Shown: piece after piece, positions 1 through 9,000 of the stretch
Layout: each line of letters opens with the position of its first letter
How positions within the stretch are numbered: the stretch's first letter is position 1
Source: Sphaerolaimus hirsutus
Lineage: Eukaryota > Nematoda > Chromadorea > Monhysterida > Sphaerolaimidae
NCBI GenBank assembly: GCA_964036195.1
Contig: OZ038459.1
Span: 23,929,206-23,993,205, forward strand
Direction: 5' to 3'
Length of the DNA stretch: 64,000 nt
Notes under the pieces: generated by a model
The model's input: the letters and a program-made list of their open reading frames with translations, nothing else
Databases searched by the model: none
What the model was told of the DNA's origin: nothing
Made by a program: the position numbers and the translations under genes

Positions 1-3000
1 GTGTACCAACGTCGACGACAGCATGACGCCATCCTCGAAGTCGCCAGGCGCGGGCAACATGGTGGCGCCGTGCGCTGCGGTGTCGTTGTAGGCGCGTAGC
101 AGTCCGTTGTACGCCGCCACTGAGTTGGCCTGAATGAGCTGGCGATGCCCGCGGAACACTGTTTCCAAGTGAACCACGGGACATAGTTGGTATTGTGTGA
201 GCCTATCAATGAGGGTGGGGTCGGGTTTCAGGACAGGCTCCACCCAGTCTTGCACGCGAATCATACGCGTCAATTGTTTACTGTCTCCAAATAGAAGTAG
301 CATGCCGTTCACTGGGAGCTGAGCCGCCTGAACCACGCTAATTACTGCAGCGTCAGACGCCAAAGACGCTTCGTCAATAATTACCGCACACGCAGTCACA
401 CTTTTTATACGGGCGTCGTGGGCGGAGTCTAAAGTGACATGGATTTGACCGGGCTGCACCACCTCCAAGAACACCCGGTGCAGCCTGACCGTAGCCCTGA
501 CATATTTAGACAGCGCCCTACGCAGCACCTTACCCCAAAATCCCTGATCAGCTAAACTAGCCTCACCAGCCCGGGCGCCCGCCACGCCTGCCTCGAAGTC
601 GTCGAATGGCTGCTCGTCTCCATCGTCGGCGGTGAGAAAGGGCACCTGTTCGGTCAGCTGCGCGCGTATGACGGCGTCGTCCGTGCAGTTGTTGATGATT
701 TCGTCCACCAGTTCGTAGTCCTTCTTGGCGCCGTCGTACTTTTCCAGCGCTGCCGTCCATTCGGGGCTGAGGCGGACGATGTTGTGGCCGGTTCGCTGTG
801 CTAGGGTGTGCAGGGTTGGCAATTGGGTCGCGGGGGTGGTGTTATAAGTGGGGTCAGTTTCCCACATGGGGCTCAAAACGCGCACCGGAAATGCCGCTCT
901 TAATTTCAAAAATTCTTCAAAACCCTCCAGTTTTTGCATTTCAGAAAATGGCGTATCAGCCATAGCGGTCCATTTCGCGCGTTCCCGCAACAAAACTTCT
1001 AAAGCCCCAAAAATATCCCGCTGCCCTAATTTATTCAGATTGGTCAGGGCCCTGCGCGCGCCTTCGTCGGCCGCCGAGTTGACCGTGCACGTGATGAGCG
1101 TCGAATGGTATTTGGCGTTCGGCTGCTTGTCCGATGGCAAGTCGGAGCCCGCGCGCACCCTGGGTCTCGAGTTATAATAATTATAGCCGCGTGAACACAC
1201 ATACGCCAGTTGATTTTGTGTGGTCGTCTTCCCGGACCCGAAAGGCAAGTCACACATAATCAAAAGGAATTTGCGCATTCGCACGGCTGTGATCACAGCT
1301 CCTAAAACTTCTACCTGCCCCTGCTGCGGCAAAAACTCACCTAATTTGGCCTGAATCATTTGTTCATTTTTTCCTCTGAACAATGATTCGTACAACTCAT
1401 TAGCCTCGCGGCTAATGAGCGCCCAGTCAGTTTCGTCATCCAGCAGACGCAAATTCAATATCACAGCTAATTGGATTTGCGCCTCCAGGGTGAGTACTTT
1501 TGACCCCTGAACCACTTTTGGCACCCAGCCGACCGGCGCTTTGTTCAGGGCGGCTTGCAGTGACCGCATGGTTCGGTCGTAATTGGGCGAGTCGTTTGAG
1601 CCGCGCACCATGTATCTTCCACTCTCCAGGGTTCGGGGCAGTGCTGATTGCGACGCCGCCATGTCCAACTTCGCACGCAGCATTGTAGTGGTTGGCTCTG
1701 ATTCCACGCTGGTAATTCTGACTGATAGATTGGGGCTGCCCGCCGCTGGTTTGTCTTCGTCCGGTCTGGCCAGCACCAAGCTCAACACCGACATGGGCGT
1801 CGCCTGGTTCAACAGCTGTGTCTGCGTGTTCACCTGCTCCAGCAAACGCACGCGCTGCTCTTCTGGTCCTTCGAAAGTGTCAGCTTGCAATTCTTCTGGG
1901 TCCGGGCGGCGCACCATAATATCGCATGCAGTGCCCTGCGGCGTGTGCTCCCAGGACACATGTGCGCACACATCCGTTGCGCGTTTCGCACGAAACCGCA
2001 AAAATGACTCGTTATAGCAATGGGCCGCTGCTAAAATGCCCAATTTATACCTGAGAAACGCGTCCATGTTGTCTCGGTTTTCTGTGTCTGGCTGGATGCC
2101 CGATGTGCTGATATCCTCGGCCGTGGCGACCTGCAGCCCGTACGCATGGCCGTAGAATTCGTCGCCAAACACGTCCAGATCATTCAAGTCGTGATACTCG
2201 ACGTGGGCCAGCCCCAACTGTCCCGCACTCAAATTTTCCACTCTACTGTCACTTACATATTCTCTGTGTAAGATGACCAACTTTTCCGGCCCGGCATCGC
2301 CCCGCTCCGCCGCGCCCAGCGGTTCCAGATTTTTGTAATTCGACGGCGTGAAGGCCGCTCGCAGCCGCGCCGTTTTCCAGTCGCCCGTGTAGGGCTGGTA
2401 GCCGGAAGTGTCGCCGCGCGTCAATGTACGTGCCTCTTGAGTGACGCGCCGCGTGCCCTGCGTACTCACGACCACGGGGGCGGCAACGTTTAAGGGGCAC
2501 TTTGTCTGATTACCCCATATCGCGACGCCGGTAAACTCCCAGAACCGGGGATTTTCTATTTTTTGTGCGATTGCGGTCGCCGAGAAACGCATCCCGTGGC
2601 GCACCAGGGGCAGGAACATCGAGGGGTGTTGTTTCTGAATTCTCGCGCACAAATCCACCAGCTGGGTGGTCCGTTTGTCCCTAGCCGCCTTGGCCCGCTT
2701 ATTCGAATAATAAAAATACGGATAGGCTTCATCCGCATTCACCCACTGCTTGTTTTCGCTGAGTATCGCCATCGTCTGCTCAGAAATTCTCACATGGCAC
2801 TGATACTCAACATGCCCGTCGGCGCCCGAGTCAATATACACCCTATCTACCCAACCTTCGAATTTCCCTCTGCTGGGGTAGATTTCCGGTCCATTTTGCA
2901 TCTGCTGCGCGCGGTAAAGTTGTCGCGGGGGAATGGTTCCGCCGCCGCAGGCACCATGTGTATTTGTCTCCTTGGATTTAATGGGCGGGGCGTCTGCACC

Positions 3001-3033
3001 TTCAAATGGGCGTTTGCGGGAGGCCGAAGCCAT
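1..3033 (-). CDS. ORF3: superfamily 1 helicase-like protein (C-terminus off window)
   Basis: This minus-strand frame is open for 1011 codons without a stop and leaves the window. The ATG at 3033 is the first after an in-frame stop at 3061-3063. About 590 N-terminal residues are unrecognised. A P-loop follows (GSGKTT, residues 599-604), then a Walker B motif with DEAS (D887, E888), a motif III-like GDSKQL (916-921), and about 50 residues later an ET-FRG block followed by YNGLLR. That order fits SF1 helicases, closest in pattern to the Upf1-like/AAA_12 group; a viral-type SF1 helicase is the alternative. The expected role is NTP-driven movement on RNA or DNA. The N-terminus has a short basic stretch (SRKRP). 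It lies 225 bp past the stop of ORF2, same strand, with similar GC-rich codon use, which supports membership of the retroelement. Helicases are not standard LTR-element genes. Confidence 0.85.
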   Translation of the reverse strand, partial: MASASRKRPFEGADAPPIKSKETNTHGACGGGTIPPRQLYRAQQMQNGPEIYPSRGKFEGWVDRVYIDSGADGHVEYQCHVRISEQTMAILSENKQWVNADEAYPYFYYSNKRAKAARDKRTTQLVDLCARIQKQHPSMFLPLVRHGMRFSATAIAQKIENPRFWEFTGVAIWGNQTKCPLNVAAPVVVSTQGTRRVTQEARTLTRGDTSGYQPYTGDWKTARLRAAFTPSNYKNLEPLGAAERGDAGPEKLVILHREYVSDSRVENLSAGQLGLAHVEYHDLNDLDVFGDEFYGHAYGLQVATAEDISTSGIQPDTENRDNMDAFLRYKLGILAAAHCYNESFLRFRAKRATDVCAHVSWEHTPQGTACDIMVRRPDPEELQADTFEGPEEQRVRLLEQVNTQTQLLNQATPMSVLSLVLARPDEDKPAAGSPNLSVRITSVESEPTTTMLRAKLDMAASQSALPRTLESGRYMVRGSNDSPNYDRTMRSLQAALNKAPVGWVPKVVQGSKVLTLEAQIQLAVILNLRLLDDETDWALISREANELYESLFRGKNEQMIQAKLGEFLPQQGQVEVLGAVITAVRMRKFLLIMCDLPFGSGKTTTQNQLAYVCSRGYNYYNSRPRVRAGSDLPSDKQPNAKYHSTLITCTVNSAADEGARRALTNLNKLGQRDIFGALEVLLRERAKWTAMADTPFSEMQKLEGFEEFLKLRAAFPVRVLSPMWETDPTYNTTPATQLPTLHTLAQRTGHNIVRLSPEWTAALEKYDGAKKDYELVDEIINNCTDDAVIRAQLTEQVPFLTADDGDEQPFDDFEAGVAGARAGEASLADQGFWGKVLRRALSKYVRATVRLHRVFLEVVQPGQIHVTLDSAHDARIKSVTACAVIIDEASLASDAAVISVVQAAQLPVNGMLLLFGDSKQLTRMIRVQDWVEPVLKPDPTLIDRLTQYQLCPVVHLETVFRGHRQLIQANSVAAYNGLLRAYNDTAAHGATMLPAPGDFEDGVMLSSTLVH

Positions 3034-3258
3034 TATAATTATAATAATGTGATAAAATAATTAGTTGCGAAGTTTTATGAACGGGGAAAGTAACAAGAAC
3101 TCGTGCGGTCCAGTTGCCCGTGGGCAAAAGGGGTGCACGAGCTTCCTAAAAAACACACACACTTTCACACACACTTCATACCTGTTGTTCCTGGTTTCGT
3201 GTTGTTTGACGCGACGGCGATGATCGTAACGGCTAATTAATCAGCTAATTAATCAATT
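3034..3258 (-). other. Spacer between pol ORF2 and helicase ORF3
   Basis: A 225-bp non-coding gap separates the ORF2 stop from the ORF3 ATG. It contains CA-rich runs near 3155-3175 and a short TAATTAATCAGC-type direct repeat near 3231-3255. I see no clear splice acceptor or promoter. How ORF3 is expressed (spliced RNA, internal promoter or reinitiation) is not shown by the sequence. Confidence 0.5.
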
Positions 3259-6018
3259 TTAGTCGTCGCCGTATAATTCACTGTAAGAAGGGGGAATTAA
3301 ATATTCACTGGTTGCCTTGCAACGATCTGCATGAACTACATAAATTTTCTTATTAATATTGTTGAATAAAGTCACTAATGGGTGGGCATAATCAATGCAC
3401 TCATACGGGCCGATAAAGCGAGGCGCGAATTTCTTACTAGGGCCCGTCAACTGAGTAATACGCGGCGTGTATACGCGTACCGCTTGCCCGCGTTGCACAT
3501 TCAATCGGCGCGCACGGCGATTGGCGTAAAATTGCTCCTTTTGCTGCGCCTTTGCTAAAGCGGTGTGCGCTGCTTCGCGTGCGGTGGTCAGACGCGCGCC
3601 TAATTCATTTATAAGAGCGCGCTTATGCGGCAATGAGGGCAATGCCTCGTTGTCAGGGGGAGGCTCGATCATACGCTCCCACATGGACGCAGCAGGCTTG
3701 CCAAATAGCAACGCATAGGGGGTGGTTTGCAAGGAAGGGTGTTTCGATGTATTGTACGCGTGTACAGCGGCGCCTAAATGTATGTCCCAATCGTCATGTG
3801 TACGATTTACGTAGTGTGATACTATTTCCATCAGAACACCATTCCTACGTTCCACCATTCCGTTGCTCTTGGGGGTGTACGCAAATGATGTATGTTGGGT
3901 CGCGTTCAAATATTGTAGAAGCTTGGCAAAAGTGCCCTCGGTAAAGCTAGGGGCGTTATCACTGAGTATAATGGCCGGCACACTAAATATAGGCAAAATG
4001 TGCAACAGAAATGCAAATGATACTGTGTCTTGTTTTATGTCGGGAACGGGCACAGCAATTCCAAAACGTGTGCACTGATCAACAAATACTAACACATGTC
4101 GGTTTCTGCGTTTCGTGGTTAGTAAAGGTCCTATTGCGTCTACCGCTATCACATCACCTGGCCTTTTGGCTACCTGGCGGCACACCATTTGAGTTCGCAT
4201 TGCCGCTCTGAGACCTTTCTTGGCGTTGCACGAAGGGCAGGTGGCAACCCAGCGCGCACTTTCTGGCCGCATTCCTGGAAACCACGCGAATTCCTGTAAT
4301 CTTTCAAATGTTTTTATTATTCCTAAATGGCCCGCCGTAGGGTGATTGTGAGCTAATTCTAACACGAATGGAACTAATTCCGACGGAATACATACAGGGT
4401 CGTATAATTGTATACCTGGTATTTGGGACGTTCCCGCCTGGCGACGTAACAAACCGTATTGGTCAATAAAATACGGCGCGGCGCTGTAAAAATTATCTGC
4501 GCGACATACTTCTATAGTTGTGGCTATGTACGGTTCTTCTGCTTGTAGTCGCTTCAATTTGTCAACCGAAGTCATTGGAGGTAGTGCCATAATTGTACTG
4601 CACTTGCTTACACTCGTCAAACCCGGAACAACTTCATTTCCGGCTCCTGAACCACCAGCCATTGTTCCGGTTCCAGGCGCTTCCGCATTCCGCTGCCGCT
4701 CTCGCAGCCCGGGTGACTCCGCCTCTTTTCGCCCGCGCGTCCGGTCGCTGATTGGTCGCAGTAACTCCGCCTCCTCGTTTGCGCCACTTCGTTCGCTGAT
4801 TGGCTGGTACGCTGCCCTGCGCGCCGCAGCTACCGTAACCTGCTTATCGTGCGGGATAGCGATTTCACGGCACGTAACTTGTGCAAACTGCTCAAAAGCC
4901 TCATCCAGGTCCTTTTTCTCGTCAAATACCACTGGTGCGTCTTGTCTTCTAGACAATGCATCAGCTAGTTCATTGCTTTTTCCCCTCAAGTGTTTGAACG
5001 TGATTTGGTACGGCGTAATTGCTAACGCGAACTTGTGTAGCATGGCGTGCGGGGTAGTCTCTAAATTAGGATTTTTTACCCACGAAATACTCTTGGCGTC
5101 GGTCCAGACTTCAAAGGGCCGTCCCGCCAAATAACAATGCCAGTTACGTATACTTTCGTAGATTGCACATGCTTCTAGTGAAATTGCTGGCCATTTGCTT
5201 TGGGTTGCACCTAACTTCCGGCTGTAAAAGGCACATGCATGTAGTATTTTCTCGTCCTCTGCTCGTTGTGCCAGCACGCCTGCAACAGCAATTTTAGAGG
5301 CGTCCGTGATAATTATAAACATACGTTTAGGATCGGGAAATTGCAGACATGGGCTTCCTAACAATGCTTCCTTGAGCTTATGGAAAGCTTCCAGTGCCTT
5401 GGGTTTCGATGTCAAATCCACCGGGGTGTCGCTATTGTAATTTTCTCTTGGTCCCGTACGCGTGAGATTTGACAAGGGTACAGCTAGCTCTGCGCATCTG
5501 TGAATCATGCGTCTGAAAAAACCGATAGCTCCCAGAAATCCTTTTACCTCTTTTACGGTAGTGGGTACCGGCCAGTCCTGAATTATGTGCCGTTTATCAT
5601 CTGGTACGCACACGCCGTCACGGCCAATCATAAATCCTAGAAAGCGTACAGCTGTGACGCGTGCGAAAAAACACTTTTTCGGACTAATTTTGAAATTATT
5701 CCTAATTAGTCTTTCTAACACCTGTCCTATGTCATATAAATGGGTTTCCCAGGTTGCACTATAAATTAGTAAATCGTCGATGTATAGTAACACATTTCGA
5801 TGTATCAGACCGGCCATGGCTAATTCAAAACAGCGTTGCGCTAAGCTAGGTGAGCATTTTAATCCCATTGGTAAACGTTTCAGCTGAAATTGTCCAAAAA
5901 CATTTCTAAATGACGTGATGTGTCGATCGTCTGGATGCAAAGCAATGTTATAGAAAGCTTGATTTATATCGGCACTGCTAAAAATACTTGCAGCTACATA
6001 AAGATTCAACTGTTTCAT
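3259..6018 (-). CDS. pol: ORF2: reverse transcriptase (main part), RNase H, integrase
   Basis: The frame has 919 codons from an ATG at 6018, but the true N-terminus is probably supplied by ORF1, because RT homology starts upstream in the other frame. RT palm: ADIN near 16-19 and YIDD at 79-82. RNase H: D239 (TDAS), E282, D307 (WTDAK) and D353 (LADALSRR). Integrase zinc finger: an H pair at 559/564 with C594 and C597. Integrase catalytic triad: D627, D687 and E723, with exactly 35 residues between the last two. A GPY-like module follows (IGPY near 869). All catalytic residues are present, so this half looks functional. Residues 400-470 between RNase H and integrase are R/E/G-rich and low in complexity. 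It overlaps ORF1 by 41 bp in the +1 frame. Confidence 0.93.
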   Translation of the reverse strand: MKQLNLYVAASIFSSADINQAFYNIALHPDDRHITSFRNVFGQFQLKRLPMGLKCSPSLAQRCFELAMAGLIHRNVLLYIDDLLIYSATWETHLYDIGQVLERLIRNNFKISPKKCFFARVTAVRFLGFMIGRDGVCVPDDKRHIIQDWPVPTTVKEVKGFLGAIGFFRRMIHRCAELAVPLSNLTRTGPRENYNSDTPVDLTSKPKALEAFHKLKEALLGSPCLQFPDPKRMFIIITDASKIAVAGVLAQRAEDEKILHACAFYSRKLGATQSKWPAISLEACAIYESIRNWHCYLAGRPFEVWTDAKSISWVKNPNLETTPHAMLHKFALAITPYQITFKHLRGKSNELADALSRRQDAPVVFDEKKDLDEAFEQFAQVTCREIAIPHDKQVTVAAARRAAYQPISERSGANEEAELLRPISDRTRGRKEAESPGLRERQRNAEAPGTGTMAGGSGAGNEVVPGLTSVSKCSTIMALPPMTSVDKLKRLQAEEPYIATTIEVCRADNFYSAAPYFIDQYGLLRRQAGTSQIPGIQLYDPVCIPSELVPFVLELAHNHPTAGHLGIIKTFERLQEFAWFPGMRPESARWVATCPSCNAKKGLRAAMRTQMVCRQVAKRPGDVIAVDAIGPLLTTKRRNRHVLVFVDQCTRFGIAVPVPDIKQDTVSFAFLLHILPIFSVPAIILSDNAPSFTEGTFAKLLQYLNATQHTSFAYTPKSNGMVERRNGVLMEIVSHYVNRTHDDWDIHLGAAVHAYNTSKHPSLQTTPYALLFGKPAASMWERMIEPPPDNEALPSLPHKRALINELGARLTTAREAAHTALAKAQQKEQFYANRRARRLNVQRGQAVRVYTPRITQLTGPSKKFAPRFIGPYECIDYAHPLVTLFNNINKKIYVVHADRCKATSEYLIPPSYSELYGDD
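5975..5992 (-). other. ORF1/ORF2 junction: +1 frame change inside RT
   Basis: Reading on the minus strand, ORF1 ends with a Phe codon and a TAG inside a run of five T. RT homology continues without loss in the +1 frame immediately after it. A P-site tRNA-Phe on UUU could re-pair with UUU one base on, with a stop codon in the A site, which is the usual logic of programmed +1 frameshifting. A one-base indel in the T run would look the same. Confidence 0.5.
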
Positions 6019-9000
6019 CTAAGCGGGGTAACGGGAATTGGGGAGCGTGCAAAACAGCGTTCAGGCGTCTGTAATCAATTACCATCCGCTTTGATCCATC
6101 CGGTTTGGATACCACCAGCGTGGGGGCACAATACGGGCTCGTACTGGGTTCCACGATGTCGTGCTCAATGAGGCATCTCAAATGATTTTCTAAATATTGC
6201 TGATCATCCAGACTCAACCGGTACATTCTGCATGCAATTGGTTTTTTGTCCACTAATTGCAACCGGTAGTCCACTAATTCGCTGTAGCCGATGTCATACT
6301 TATGTCGGGCAAAAGCTTCTTTGTATTGCAGAATCACCTTTTTCAGTTCCTCTCTGCGTTCGTCCGTCAATGTTTCTGGCACGGTAAATTCCATCACGTG
6401 TCCATCTGGACATGCAACTTGCAGTGGAGGTCCTAATTTGTCTTCGGCTACTTTGGGGGGGGGTTCAGTCGCTTGAACCTGTCGACACACATCTCTGTCA
6501 TAGCACTGCTTCACCCATTCAGCGGGGGGGCCTCCAGGTTTCACCTTCAGCACGCAGTCCACTGGTTCGACCACTGCAATGCGCTGTCCTACCTGTAGCA
6601 CTACGGGCTGGTTTCGTACATTTGCACATCTCACCTGAAACACGGGGGCACTGGTTTCATACGCCGCTGAAGCAGCCATAACTCCACAGCGTTCGCCTAC
6701 CGTATCCAATCCCATGACTGTGAATAACTTTTCATCCATGGGGGCAGATAATTTCGCCGTCACTAGCGCTTCATGTCTAGCCAGAATTTCTATTTTTTCG
6801 TTCACAATGGCGTAAATTCTGCGTTGCTGCACTTCCGGGTCGGGGTTGTCAAAAGGAATTATCGCGTTAGCCGTAGGGATTCGTAGTTCTCTTGCAGGTA
6901 GGTCTACTACCATGTGCCGCAGGACGTCTGCGCCAATTAAAATTTCACCTGCTAATCCGTTCACTGCCTGAAACACAATTCCGAAGGTGTGGTTTCCCAT
7001 GGTTACCGGTACTTCCATTTGTCCCAATACCAAAAGTTTCGAGTCTGCTGCACACCTAAGGGCTCCAATAGGTGAAACTTCATCATGCTTAGTAGCCTTT
7101 TCCTTGTGTCGCATCAGCACGTCTCTGTTGCATAATGAACGCATGGCGCCTGTGTCCAGTAGACATCTTCGATATTCTCTCCCATCAATGGTTATGGTAA
7201 TGGATGGGCTGTAGTACACATGCACAATCTCTTCACGTCGATTGGCTACTTGATGGATGTTGTCTCTTTCTTCCGTCGAGAAAGTGATCATGCACACCGA
7301 TTCTTCTTCCAGATCGCATTTTCTGTTGATACTGTATTGTATAGCGGGAAAACGACGCGCGCCCGTGAGTGCGGGTATGCCACTTGGCATTCCCACGCAC
7401 GGGTTAATTACCGTTCTTACCTTTACCTGTTCGCTAGGGCGGTCCTCAGCCAATTCGACAATGATATTGGACTTTTCTTCTGTCTTTGGTCGCCTTTTGA
7501 TTTTTTCCTTTGCCCTGTTCACCAAAGTCACGGCCGTTTCCGGCGCTGCAGCCATGAGCGCGGCTAGTAAATACTGCATGGTGACCAGTGCACATATCAG
7601 ATAGATCCATACTTGTAGCCAGGTGCGCCAGGTGTCAAAATCCCACCATCCCAGCGCTAGGACCGATTTTGCCAAGGTTCGATGCCTTTGCATGTGTGAT
7701 TCCACCCTCGGCTCCGCCCCCTGCGTAATTTGCCGCACGATTGAATATGCATGCCATACGTCATTCAGGGTGGTCGTCGGCAATAATTCGGACAAGTTGT
7801 ACATAGTCGTGGCGGCAAAAATCTGATGATGCACATCCCTGACCTTTTCCTGTTGCCATTTCTGCGGGAAACTGTGTGTGTTATACATAGGTAAATGTTC
7901 CAGGCCGCCGACTTCCGGCAGATATTTGTACCACTGTCCATTTAACATTACCACACGATTGTGCGCATTGGTGCATGAGCCCGGGATCGCTTGAAAATGC
8001 AAAATGTTTGTCAACCTATTCATGTGCAACGTCACATTCTGCCCGTGTACACTAACTTGCACAGGTACTGTTTCGTAGCATTCTGGAGACTTCTTCTCTT
8101 TCATGATCTCGTATGTTTTTACCGCAAAACATTTGTGAACCAAAAATCCGTCCGGCGCGGGTTTGGCAATTATTTCGTTATCATTCATGTACCATCGGGC
8201 TGTTGTAGTTGCGTGTTCGCTCATAGCCAGGCGCACAAATTCTTGGAAGTGTTGCACATTCTTGCAGGTGGCTACGGCCTGTGCGCGCATGGTTTGTTCT
8301 GCTGTTTCGTATACCGCCTGCATGCTGGCTGCTAATTGGCCTGCGCTCACTATTCCCAGCGTGGGTCGACCTTGCGCTCGTTTTTGTCTGACGCTTCGAA
8401 TCACTGCCTTCTCAAATGGCGCCACTACAATATCCTGGTCCGATTTCCATAATTTAATGCCGCATGACTCAACCTCTTCATGGGCTCTGAAAGACAATGA
8501 TAGCGTATGATCATCGGCTAGCCAGATATCCTGTCTAATGCGTCCATGCATTTCACGCCATTTTTCATAGGGGCATTCCGCCTTCGGGTTCGGTTTCCAT
8601 GTTAATTGGCTGCCGTCTTCTAGTGTGCATGCACCCATTTCATAATTGCACTTACTAACATCACCCAGCGTGCTTTGCATGGTGTTGGCTCCATATCTCA
8701 TTCGTACTTCCCCTCGAAACAGCCCACAGTGTGGCGTCGTTTCACTCACCCATTTGCAGCAGTACAGTCCATGTCCTGAGTAACTAACATTGGTGGGGTA
8801 TTGAGTGTCCCATGCGTTGTCCAAATCACTCACAGGGGTCATGGGCCCATTGTTGCACTTGTGATATTTAATCATGCCTTCGCACTCGGCGGCGCCCACA
8901 GATCGGGGATTAGAATCAAACTTTTCCATCGTGACGTCGCCCCAGAAGTTCTGATACGTCTTTGCCGTTCTGATAGAGGCCACACACCTGTGTGCTGCCG

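Noticed and set aside
848..2017. Plus-strand open frames of 109 and 144 codons
   Set aside because: They are antisense shadows of the helicase ORF, which has motifs and is open across the whole 3 kb.
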